Under the pieces are notes generated by a model. That model did not search any database. It was not told the DNA's origin and saw nothing but the letters and a program-made list of their open reading frames with translations. Positions 25,883-33,825 of a stretch of DNA of 64,000 bases are shown here, piece by piece; position 1 is the stretch's first letter, and each line of letters begins with the position of its first letter. This stretch comes from Polyangium sp. 6x1 (GTDB lineage: Bacteria; Myxococcota_A; Polyangia; Polyangiales; Polyangiaceae). The stretch lies in NCBI RefSeq assembly GCF_029946515.1, contig NZ_JARZHH010000031.1, positions 1 through 64,000 of the forward strand, in the 5' to 3' direction. The position numbers were made by a program, and so were the translations under genes.

Positions 25883-27712
25883 TTGAACGATTTCTTCCTT
25901 TCCTGGGAAAGCGCGCCCGCCGAGCTGTGTCGGCGCGCCCGAGCCGAGCTCGACACGTTCTTCGATTCCGAGGCGCCCGTATGCGTCGCAGCGGCTGCCC
26001 TCGGATCGCTCCTCGAACCCCAAGCGGCCGCGGTGGCACGGAGGATCGTTCTCCTCGCCGCCGCCGTGCACGCGACGGCGCGTTTTCCCGAACCACCCCC
26101 GCCCATCACCGCGGAGCGATCCGAAGGCGCGCGTTCGGCAGCCGCCTGGTTGGTCCTTTTGGCCCGGGAGCGCGCGGAGGCGCGTTTGCCCGACCCGATC
26201 GAGGCTGCGTTCGACCGGGCGCTCGCCCGCCTCGCAGAGGGGATCCTCGGGGGAGATGCGTCCGAGGGGGCCTCCGATTCGTACGAGCTCGAAAGGGTCG
26301 TGCCAGCGCTCTCGGGTGCCGAAGAGGACGCGTCTTCGGCGGGTTTGTCGGGCGTGGGGCTCGCCCTCGGGAAGCTGCTCCGCCTGGCGAGCGAGGTCTA
26401 TGCGCTGTCGCGGCCGCGCCTCGCCGGGCCTCGTCCCCACGTGCTCACGCAGCTCGCCGCGGACGCGGGGCAAGCCGAGCCCTTCGCGCTCGCGCTCGCG
26501 CTCGCGCAGACGCCACTGCCGGACCGGCTGCCTCTCCTCCGCGCCCTCGGGCACCCCGCGACGGCGGCGCGCGTCCGAGGTCACGCCGAGGCGCTCGTGG
26601 CCGATGTCGCGCAGGCCGAGGCCCTGGCCACGCTCGCGAGCGCGCTCCAGGGCTCGATCTCGCGTGGCCTCTCGAGCGCGCGTTTCCTGGCCCTGATGCC
26701 GGGCACGGCGAGGCCGGAGGAGGAGCTCACGCGGGCGATCCGGCTCACGCGCGACGCGCTCGCGGCGGACGTGGAGCTGCGTGAGGCCTGGGAGATCCAG
26801 CGCTGGGGAGGCTTTTCCGAGGAGCCGCGCCTGGCCCGGTTGTTCCCCGTGGGCGTGTGTCTGCTCGCGCTCGACGCCGCGGGCGGAGACGCCTCCGCGC
26901 GAATGATCGAGCTGCTCGGGCATCACGAGCCCGACGGATATCGCTACTACGAGGGCTACACCGGGATCGCGCCGGACTCGGATCTGCTCGGGCTCGCGCT
27001 GCAGATGGCCGTGCGCTGTCCAGAGCCCGCGCAGCTCGTCGCCGCGCTCGCCTGGCCCATCGAGGTCCTCGTGCGCAACATCGGCGAGGACGGGTGTCTG
27101 CCGGTTTGGCTGGAACAACACCTGCGCGAGCCCTTGCCGGAGGGCTCGCCGCGCTGGGAAGGGCACGTGTGCGTGGCCGTCGCGGCGAACGCATGCCTCG
27201 GGCTCGTCGAGGCCGAGATTCCGCTTCCGGAGGGGGTGTTCGATCTGGTGCTGTCGTGGATCACGCGCACCTGGGATGCCGAGGGGATGCGGGCCGTGTA
27301 CTTTTACGGCGCGCCCTACACGCGGCTCCTCTTCGCGCGGCTCGCGCGGGTCGTGGACCAAGTCCCGGGGGACCCCGCGCCGCGGAGGCAGCTTCACGCG
27401 ATCGTCGCGCGAATCGAGGAGGAGATCGCGCACTCCATCGCCGATGACGGCGGCTGGGGCAGCCCGCTCGCGACGGCGTGTCACCTCGAAGTGCTGGTCA
27501 CGAGCCCTCGGGTCGAGCGCTTCGACCCCCTTCCCACCGTCACGTACCTCGCGTCGAGGCAGGGGTATGACGGCTACTGGGCGTGGGAGCCGTTTTTCTG
27601 CTGTCCCGGCAAGGATGGCGCGCCAGCGGCGCACGGCTCGCGGGCGGTGACCTCGGCCGTTTGCCTCGGCGCGCTCGTCCGAACGCGCGCGCGTCTCACG
27701 CGCGGCTCATGA
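25883..27712 (+). CDS. Large QW-repeat (terpene cyclase/prenyltransferase-like) protein
   Basis: The 609-residue protein has a C-terminal half (about 310-605) with the alternating helices and DG-x-W repeats of the terpene cyclase/prenyltransferase superfamily: GEDGCLPVWLEQ (401-412), DDGGWGSPLATACHLE (521-536), RQGYDGYWAWEPF (559-571). In the position of the class II acid motif DxDD it has PDSDLLGLAL (residues 364-373), keeping two of three Asp. The N-terminal half is helical and unrecognised. It may cyclise an isoprenoid or have a non-catalytic or divergent role. The start TTG 25883 follows the leader-like gene by 56 bp; no closer ATG fits. It ends with overlapping stop codons against the class I enzyme gene. 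Confidence 0.65.
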   Translation: MNDFFLSWESAPAELCRRARAELDTFFDSEAPVCVAAAALGSLLEPQAAAVARRIVLLAAAVHATARFPEPPPPITAERSEGARSAAAWLVLLARERAEARLPDPIEAAFDRALARLAEGILGGDASEGASDSYELERVVPALSGAEEDASSAGLSGVGLALGKLLRLASEVYALSRPRLAGPRPHVLTQLAADAGQAEPFALALALAQTPLPDRLPLLRALGHPATAARVRGHAEALVADVAQAEALATLASALQGSISRGLSSARFLALMPGTARPEEELTRAIRLTRDALAADVELREAWEIQRWGGFSEEPRLARLFPVGVCLLALDAAGGDASARMIELLGHHEPDGYRYYEGYTGIAPDSDLLGLALQMAVRCPEPAQLVAALAWPIEVLVRNIGEDGCLPVWLEQHLREPLPEGSPRWEGHVCVAVAANACLGLVEAEIPLPEGVFDLVLSWITRTWDAEGMRAVYFYGAPYTRLLFARLARVVDQVPGDPAPRRQLHAIVARIEEEIAHSIADDGGWGSPLATACHLEVLVTSPRVERFDPLPTVTYLASRQGYDGYWAWEPFFCCPGKDGAPAAHGSRAVTSAVCLGALVRTRARLTRGS

Positions 27713-28741
27713 GCGCGCGCCGCCGAGCGCGCGGCGGAGCGACATCACCACGATCTGCCGGTCGAGCGCCTCGATCCACGCGATGCGCTCCGCCGTGAAG
27801 GCCTCGAAGGCCGGCAGCGGCAGCACACGCGCCGCCTCGGCCGCGCGCGCATGCCACGTGACGGCCGCTTGCAAGGTGCGTCGGAGCCGTCCGCCTTCGT
27901 AGAGATCTCCGCGCAGCGCCTCCGTGAGCCGCTCCCGCGCGGCGTTGCGCGAGGGGCCCGCGGCTTCGGCGTCTACACGCGCGAGGCTCGCGTGATCCAG
28001 GCCGGCGGCGGCGAGCAAGTACGTGCGGTGACCGGCGAGCAGATCTCGGGGCCAGCCGAGGACGTCGTTCGCGAGCCCGTACGCGACGCCGAGCCGGTGC
28101 ACGAGCGCGCAGATGGCGGGCTCGGCGTCGATCCGGTCGGCGAGCGCTGCGACGGCGAGGAGCGGCACGCGGGCAAACGCGACCTTGTCGCAGTGCTCCT
28201 CGAAGAGCAGCTCCGGGTAGGGTTCGTCCGAGCGCACCACGCGTTGTTCGAGCGCCGTGAGGCGGGAGAACGCGACGAACGCGCGGTCGAAGGCGCCCCA
28301 GAACCCGCGGTGGTCGGCAAGCGCCTCGCGCAGGAGCGCGATCATGCCCGTGAAGCAGGCATTTCCGAGCAGGAGGAGCTCGCGATCGGCGCGCTCCGGG
28401 TCGTCGAGAACGTCGTCCTGGATGCGGACGTAGAAGTAGCCCAGCATCGTGCCGGCGAGGATCCGCGGCAGGGCCTCGTCGAGCGCGGCGGGGGCGCGAC
28501 CTGCCCCGACGAGCCCGTCCCGGAGCCAGAGCGGCATGTAGAGCAGGGGCGGCGCGAGCGGGTTCTGGAAGTAGGCCCGGTGGCGGGCCTCGCCGGCGGA
28601 GACGGAGGCGAGGAAACGCGCGGCGAGCGCGTCGAGCGGGTCCGGGAGCGCGGCGAGGTGGGCCTCGACGATCGCCCACGCGGCGTCGATGTCCGCGCGC
28701 CGGGCCTCGTAGCTCGGGAAGGGCGAATCGGAGACGTTCAC
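27707..28741 (-). CDS. Class I isoprenoid enzyme (prenyl synthase/terpene synthase fold)
   Basis: The 344-residue all-helical protein has the first Asp-rich metal motif as YVRIQDDVLDD (about 104-114) and a second metal region as YGLANDVLGWPRDL, between the DDxxD of prenyl synthases and the NDxxSxxxE of terpene synthases. It could condense or ionise isoprenyl diphosphates; the product is unknown. It begins at GTG 28741, overlapping the adenylate cyclase stop as GTGA, so the two genes are coupled. Convergent with the QW-repeat gene, whose product is its natural pathway partner by inference. No signal peptide or membrane segment. Confidence 0.72.
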   Translation of the reverse strand: MNVSDSPFPSYEARRADIDAAWAIVEAHLAALPDPLDALAARFLASVSAGEARHRAYFQNPLAPPLLYMPLWLRDGLVGAGRAPAALDEALPRILAGTMLGYFYVRIQDDVLDDPERADRELLLLGNACFTGMIALLREALADHRGFWGAFDRAFVAFSRLTALEQRVVRSDEPYPELLFEEHCDKVAFARVPLLAVAALADRIDAEPAICALVHRLGVAYGLANDVLGWPRDLLAGHRTYLLAAAGLDHASLARVDAEAAGPSRNAARERLTEALRGDLYEGGRLRRTLQAAVTWHARAAEAARVLPLPAFEAFTAERIAWIEALDRQIVVMSLRRALGGARS

Positions 28742-30192
28742 GGGTATGTGGTGGAGGGCGGCAGGAGCGAGATCCGCGTCGGCTCGGGCACGACGTCGGA
28801 GGGCAGGATGGCGAAGACCTCGACGGGCTCGGGCTTGCCGCGGATGCGCAGCGGTCCGAGCTGCCGCGAGCGGAAGACCTTCTCGACGGCGTGGTGAACG
28901 GAGGCGGACACGAGGACCTGCGTGCGCGTCTCCTTGTTGAGCGCTTCGAGGCGCGCGGCGAGGTTCACGGTGTCGCCGATGACGGTGTACTCGTGGCGCT
29001 GCGAGGAGCCGATGTTGCCGGCGACGACGGGCCCGGCGTTGATACCGACGCCGATGTCGAGGCGGAGCATGCCGCGCGCTTCGAGCTCGCGGTTCATGAC
29101 CTGCAGGGCGTCGAGCATCTCCAGCGCGGTCCGGACGGCGCTCTCCTCGGGGTGCTCGATCGGGTAGGGGACGCCGAAAAGCGCCATCAATCCGTCCCCG
29201 AGGAACTTGTCGAGCGTGCCGCCGTTCTTGAAGACGATGTCGACCATCGTGGAGAAGTAACGGTTCAGGAGCTCCACGACCTCCTCGGGTTGCATCATCG
29301 TGGAGAGCTGCGTGAAGTTCCGGATGTCGGCGAAGAGCACGGTCGCCGTCATTCGTTGTCCGCCGAGCCCGATGCTCTCCGGGTTGTTCAGGACGAGGTC
29401 GACGACGTCCTTCGAGAAGTACTTGGCGAGGCGATCGCGGTGCTGCTCGAGCCGCTCGCGCGCGAGGCTCTCGGTGGCGGCGCGCAGGATGAGGCGCCGG
29501 GAGTTGCCGGCGATGACGGCCGCGAATATGCCCGAGATCGCCGCGAAGACGACCGTGTACACGCAATCGTCGAAGTTCAGGCCTTCACCGATGTACACCG
29601 CGTGCGCGAGCCAGGGGACGGAGAGCTCGAGCCGCACGTATGCGAGGAACGAGAACCCGTACAGCATGACGAGGAACGCCGAATACAAGCCGGCGAGGAC
29701 GCTGTAGCGAAGGCCCGCCATCACGCCGAACGCCGACATGACGACCCAGGTGACGGCCGTCCGGTAGACCTCGTATACACCCGAATAATTGAGAAGATTT
29801 CCGATCAATCCGACGTACAAAAGGGAAATGTCGACGGAGATGGAGAGATACTTGAGCCAGCGGTGGTAGCGTTCGCGCTTGCGGAGCAGCAGCCACACGG
29901 CCACCGCGTAGACGAGCCAGGAGAAGCCGACGAGGCGAAAGATGAACGTGGACTTCTCGGTCTGCGCCCCTGGCGAGACGAACAGCGTGACGATCAGCGA
30001 GAACCCCGCGAAGACCGCGCGCACGTAGTTGACGAGCCGTTCGCCGGCCATCTCCTGATTCTGGAGGATGGCTCGAACCTCGTCTGGGAGCCGCTCACGG
30101 GAGAAAATTCGCTTCTTCAGGTTGTCGAGCACGGCTCTCTCGGACGCGTTCGAGGGGGTCCCGATGGGACAAGGAAGTGCCGCCCGCGTCAA
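28738..30192 (-). CDS. Membrane class III adenylate cyclase
   Basis: The 484-residue protein has about six membrane segments in its first 250 residues, then a class III cyclase catalytic domain (about 280-460): TVLFADIRNFTQLS (metal Asp), LDKFLGDGLMALFG (Lys and second metal Asp), GVGINAGPVVAGNIG, YTVIGDTVNLAARLEALNKE (purine-contact Asp, transition-state Asn and Arg). The Lys/Asp purine residues favour ATP, hence cAMP. The membrane part resembles a MASE-type sensor. It is translationally coupled to the class I isoprenoid gene. A cyclic-nucleotide-binding protein is encoded 4.6 kb away. The start could be further in, but ATG 30192 is kept. Confidence 0.9.
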   Translation of the reverse strand: MTRAALPCPIGTPSNASERAVLDNLKKRIFSRERLPDEVRAILQNQEMAGERLVNYVRAVFAGFSLIVTLFVSPGAQTEKSTFIFRLVGFSWLVYAVAVWLLLRKRERYHRWLKYLSISVDISLLYVGLIGNLLNYSGVYEVYRTAVTWVVMSAFGVMAGLRYSVLAGLYSAFLVMLYGFSFLAYVRLELSVPWLAHAVYIGEGLNFDDCVYTVVFAAISGIFAAVIAGNSRRLILRAATESLARERLEQHRDRLAKYFSKDVVDLVLNNPESIGLGGQRMTATVLFADIRNFTQLSTMMQPEEVVELLNRYFSTMVDIVFKNGGTLDKFLGDGLMALFGVPYPIEHPEESAVRTALEMLDALQVMNRELEARGMLRLDIGVGINAGPVVAGNIGSSQRHEYTVIGDTVNLAARLEALNKETRTQVLVSASVHHAVEKVFRSRQLGPLRIRGKPEPVEVFAILPSDVVPEPTRISLLPPSTTYP

Positions 30193-30596
30193 GGGGCGAG
30201 TGCACGCGCCCGCTCTTCAGGACAACCCGGCAGCTCGCCGAGAGCCCTGCTGTGCGCGTCGATGTGCTCGCGCCGCACGGCAGCGTGCAGTTTGTCGGGC
30301 CCTCGTCGCCGGGGACGTACGCGCTCTTCGGGCGAGCGCCGCGGCGGATTTTCCGCGTCGCTGGGACGTCGGACGGAGGCAGGCGTCCGGCGGGTGCGTC
30401 CACCCGTCCCGGGTCGAGCGTCGAGGGGGCGAGCGAGCGGGCGGTGTTGGTCCGGGCGGAAGGCAGGGAGGGGCGCAGTCCGTGCCTACATCGGAGCGTG
30501 CGCGGCGCGCGTGGGGCGCGCGCGCGAGATCTCCATACGACGAAGGGCGCGGTTTTTCGGGGGATGCTCGAAATGGCCGCGCGGTCGGAGGGGTCC
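30193..30596. other. 404-bp divergent intergenic region
   Basis: This region lies between the divergent cyclase and acyltransferase genes. Frames run through it, but none has a ribosome site, signal or recognisable motif; I see no gene, hairpin or repeat. Promoters for both flanking operons presumably lie here. Confidence 0.4.
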
Positions 30597-31781
30597 ATGC
30601 AACTCTGCTGCACCGTCGTCTCCGATATCGCCGAGCTCGAGGCAATGCAGGGTGACTGGGAGGCCCTGCTCGATCGCAGCGATTGCAACGAGCCGACGCT
30701 TTCCCCGCTCTGGATTCTCCCGTGGTGGCGCGTGTTCGGCGGGACGGATGGGCGATCCCTCCGTGCGCTACGGATCATGCGCGGGGGGCGGCTCGTGGCT
30801 CTCTTGCCACTCGTGGCGCGGCGCGTGTGGCACCGCGGCGTTCCGTTCCGGCGGCTGGAGACGATGCCGTCGGGCGAGGACGAGGCGGACGAAATCGTCT
30901 CGGAATACATCGGGCTCGTGGCCGAGCGCGGCGAGGAGGAGGCGGTCGCGGAGGCGACGGCGCGGGCGCTCGCGGGCGGCCTGCTCGGGGCCTGGGACGA
31001 GGTCGTGCTCCCGGCGATGGATGGCAGCAAGCGCGCGCCCTTCGCGCTCGCGGACGCCCTCGGGCGCAGGGATCTGATGGTGACCCTGACGGAGCGCGGC
31101 CGCAGCCCGTACGTGCCGCTGCCGGGCTCGTTCGAGGCGTACCTCGCGGCGTTGCCTTCGTCGCGGCGGTACCTCGTGCGGCGCTCGATGCGGGACCTCG
31201 AGACGTTTGGCCGGGGCGAGCTCGTGCTCTCGGTCGCGCGCACGCCGGCCGAGCTCGTCTCGGCCCGCGCGACGCTCGTCTCTTTGCACGAGGAGCGCTG
31301 GCGGAAGGACGACCGGAGCGGGGTGTTCTCCTCGCCGAGGTTCACGGCCTTCCACGACGCCGTGATGCCCGCGCTGCTCGCGCGCGGCGCGCTCGAGCTT
31401 TCGGTGCTCCGGGCCGGGGAGGAGCCGGTGGCGGCGCTCTACAACCTCATCTGGAACGACAAGGTGTATTTCTATCAGAGCGGCCGGCGCGCCGATCTGC
31501 CGCCGAAGCTCCGGCCCGGGATCGCCGCGCACGCGCTCGCCATTCGAATGGCGATCGCATCGGGGCGGCGCGAATACGATTTCCTCGGCGGGGACGTGCG
31601 TTACAAGCTCGACATGGCGCTCGCCACGCGTCCGCTCGTGGAGATCCGGGCCGCGCGGCGGACGCTCCGGGAGGCGCTCCGGGATCACGCCGAGCGGGCC
31701 GCGCGCGAGATCGCGCGGCTGCGTGGACGTCCGGCCGAGAAGCCGCGTCCGGTGGAAGCTTTCGCCGACGAGGAGACTTGA
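30597..31781 (+). CDS. FemAB/BioF2-like GNAT-family acyltransferase
   Basis: The 394-residue protein with a double acetyltransferase fold is of the BioF2/FemAB-like type found with exopolysaccharide or cell-surface genes. The C-terminal half (about 180-360) has SRRYLVRRSMRDLE, LVSLHEERWRKD, AALYNLIWNDKVYFYQSG and REYDFLGGDVRYK, all typical of this family. The N-terminus has the WEALLDRS...LSPLWILPWW pattern. ATG 30597 is preferred to 30564 because GGAGGGG precedes it by the right distance. It is followed after 20 bp by the ATP-grasp gene, in one operon with a metallophosphoesterase. The acyl donor and acceptor are unknown. Confidence 0.78.
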   Translation: MQLCCTVVSDIAELEAMQGDWEALLDRSDCNEPTLSPLWILPWWRVFGGTDGRSLRALRIMRGGRLVALLPLVARRVWHRGVPFRRLETMPSGEDEADEIVSEYIGLVAERGEEEAVAEATARALAGGLLGAWDEVVLPAMDGSKRAPFALADALGRRDLMVTLTERGRSPYVPLPGSFEAYLAALPSSRRYLVRRSMRDLETFGRGELVLSVARTPAELVSARATLVSLHEERWRKDDRSGVFSSPRFTAFHDAVMPALLARGALELSVLRAGEEPVAALYNLIWNDKVYFYQSGRRADLPPKLRPGIAAHALAIRMAIASGRREYDFLGGDVRYKLDMALATRPLVEIRAARRTLREALRDHAERAAREIARLRGRPAEKPRPVEAFADEET

Positions 31782-31801
31782 TTCGAAGGGGGGAGGGAAC
31801 G

Positions 31802-33046
31802 ATGCCACAACAATCGCTCGTCCCGGCCGTGCTTTGCGGGGATCTCAACATGGTCCGGTGTTTTGCCGGGGACGCGCCCGCCGCGGCGGGGCTCTCTCGA
31901 CGGCGAATTCCGTTCGTCGTGGCCTCGACGCGCGCCGGGGATCCGACGTTCGGATCGCGGCACGTGGAGCGGACGGCCGTCGTCGCGGATCCCGCGACGA
32001 ACCCGGATCGGACGGCCGACGATCTGCGGATCGTGGCCGAGCGGACGGGCGGGCGGCCCGTCCTGTTTTACGGGACGGACTCCATGCTCCTCTGCGTCTC
32101 GCGGCATCGGGAGATGCTCGCGCGCCATTACCGATTTCTCCTGCCGCCGGCCGAGCGCGTCGAGGAGCTCGTCGACAAGGCGCGCTTCGCCGGGCTCGCG
32201 CGGCGGCTCGGCTTGCCCGTGCCCGCGACGGTGACGTCCGAGGAGGCGACGGCGCGGGAGGACGTGCTCGCGCGCGTGTCTCTGCCGTGCGCGTTGAAAC
32301 CCGTCAATCACACGTCGTTCCGCAAGTCTCTGGCCGTGCGCGAGGAGGGGGGTTTGCCCCGGAAGGCGCTCTTCGCGCGGACGCCGGAGGAGCTCGGCAA
32401 GCGGCTCGAACAGATGCAGCGGTCGGGCACGGCGTTCGTCGTGCAGCGGTACGTGCGCGGCGGCGACGATCACATCACGAGCTTTCACGCGTGGATGAAC
32501 GCGCGCGGCGAGCCGGTCGCCCATCACGTGGGCAAGAAGATCCGGACGTACCCGTCGGGCTCGGGGGAGAGCACGTTCATCGAAATCGTCGAGGATCCCG
32601 AGGTGACGCGGGTCGGGCTCGAAGTCGTGCGTGCGCTCGGGCTCGTGGGCGTGGTGAAGCTCGATTTCAAGCGGGACGCGGAGACGGGCGAGCTCTTCCT
32701 CTTGGAGGCGAATCCGCGCTTCAACCTGTGGAACCGGCTCGGCGCGGCGTCGGGGGTGAACCTGCCGCTCGTCGCGTATGCCGAGCTCGCGGGGCTGCCT
32801 TTGCCGCGCACGGGGCCGGTTCGTCCGGGGCTGCGCTGGGCCTCGGTGGAGGGGGATTTGCGGGCGTTTCTCCTCGATTACGGCCCCTCCGGCGCGGTGT
32901 CGTTCCGCGATTTCGTGGCCTCGTACCGCGGGCCGAAGGTGTTCGACGTGTTCTCGTGGGACGACCCCTGGCCGCTCGTGCTCACGCTGGCCGAGCGCGT
33001 GGGGCAGCGGGCCCGGCGCGGCGTGGGAAAGGCGGGTCGGCCGTGA
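31802..33046 (+). CDS. ATP-grasp carboxylate-amine ligase-like protein
   Basis: The 414-residue protein has a clear ATP-grasp domain: PCALKPVNHTSF (phosphate-binding Lys), FVVQRYVRGGDDHITSFHAW (substrate/ATP strand), and FKRDAETGELFLLEANPRFN (metal-binding Glu/Asn). Such enzymes join a carboxylate to an amine or other nucleophile through an acyl-phosphate. The N-terminus (FVVASTRAGDPTFGSRHVER) is a preATP-grasp fold. GGAGGGAA lies upstream of ATG 31802. It overlaps the metallophosphoesterase gene by 4 bp and follows the FemAB-like gene by 20 bp. The product is unknown, but peptide-like or surface-molecule conjugation is plausible. Confidence 0.82.
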   Translation: MPQQSLVPAVLCGDLNMVRCFAGDAPAAAGLSRRRIPFVVASTRAGDPTFGSRHVERTAVVADPATNPDRTADDLRIVAERTGGRPVLFYGTDSMLLCVSRHREMLARHYRFLLPPAERVEELVDKARFAGLARRLGLPVPATVTSEEATAREDVLARVSLPCALKPVNHTSFRKSLAVREEGGLPRKALFARTPEELGKRLEQMQRSGTAFVVQRYVRGGDDHITSFHAWMNARGEPVAHHVGKKIRTYPSGSGESTFIEIVEDPEVTRVGLEVVRALGLVGVVKLDFKRDAETGELFLLEANPRFNLWNRLGAASGVNLPLVAYAELAGLPLPRTGPVRPGLRWASVEGDLRAFLLDYGPSGAVSFRDFVASYRGPKVFDVFSWDDPWPLVLTLAERVGQRARRGVGKAGRP

Positions 33047-33825
33047 AATACGCCGTCGTGTCGGACGTGCACGCGAACCTCGAGGCCCTCTCCGCGGTGA
33101 TCGCGGCGATCGACGTGGAGCGGGTCGACGCGATCCTGTGCCTCGGCGACGTCGTGGGATACGGGGCGAACCCGAACGAATGCGCGCGGATGCTCGTTTC
33201 GGCCGGGGCGAAGAGCGTCGTCGGCAACCACGATCGGGCCGCGCTCGGGCTCCGGGACACGGTGCATTTCGGCTGGAAGGCCGAGCAGGCGATGCAATGG
33301 ACGAGGCGGCTCCTCGGCGGGGCGACGCGTGATTGGCTCGCGTCGCTCCCGCTCGTCCGGAAGGCGTCGCCGGAGCTCCTCCTGTTCCACGCGGCGCTCC
33401 ACCCGACGCCGAACGACGAGCTCCACCTGTCGAGTTTGTCGCGGCTGGAGAAGAGCCTGCGCGCGCTGCAGGAGGGCGGGTACGGCGCGCGGATCGGGCT
33501 CTTCGGACACACGCACCACGCGGGGGCGTGGCGGGCGCGGGGCGGCGCGTTCGGGCCGGCGCCGGGCGACCTCGTGAAGCTCGACGACGGGGCGCATTAC
33601 CTGATCAACCCGGGCAGCGTGGGGCAATCGCGGGACGGCGATCCGCGCGCGGCGTTCGCGATCCTCGACATGGATCATGGCGCTGTGTGGTTCCGGCGCG
33701 TCGAATACGATACGACGCTGGCGATGGCGAAGGTGGCGGCGCTCGAGGCGAGGCAGCGGAGCGGGATCGCAGCGTGGTTATCCGCTCGATTGCCGCGCGG
33801 CCTCTTCGCCGGGCAAAGGCGGTAG
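33043..33825 (+). CDS. Calcineurin-like metallophosphoesterase
   Basis: The 260-residue YfcE/MJ0936-type phosphoesterase carries the full metal-site set: VVSDVHANLEAL (DxH), LCLGDVVGYG (GD), VVGNHDRAA (GNHD), LFHAALHP, LFGHTHHAG (GHxH), INPGSVGQSRDG. It hydrolyses phosphomonoesters or phosphodiesters in the cytoplasm. The start is GTG 33043, overlapping the ATP-grasp stop as GTGA, so the genes are coupled. Its last 48 bp overlap the VanW-family gene on the other strand; the C-terminal residues beyond about 235 are not part of the conserved fold, so the overlap may be harmless. Confidence 0.88.
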   Translation: MKYAVVSDVHANLEALSAVIAAIDVERVDAILCLGDVVGYGANPNECARMLVSAGAKSVVGNHDRAALGLRDTVHFGWKAEQAMQWTRRLLGGATRDWLASLPLVRKASPELLLFHAALHPTPNDELHLSSLSRLEKSLRALQEGGYGARIGLFGHTHHAGAWRARGGAFGPAPGDLVKLDDGAHYLINPGSVGQSRDGDPRAAFAILDMDHGAVWFRRVEYDTTLAMAKVAALEARQRSGIAAWLSARLPRGLFAGQRR

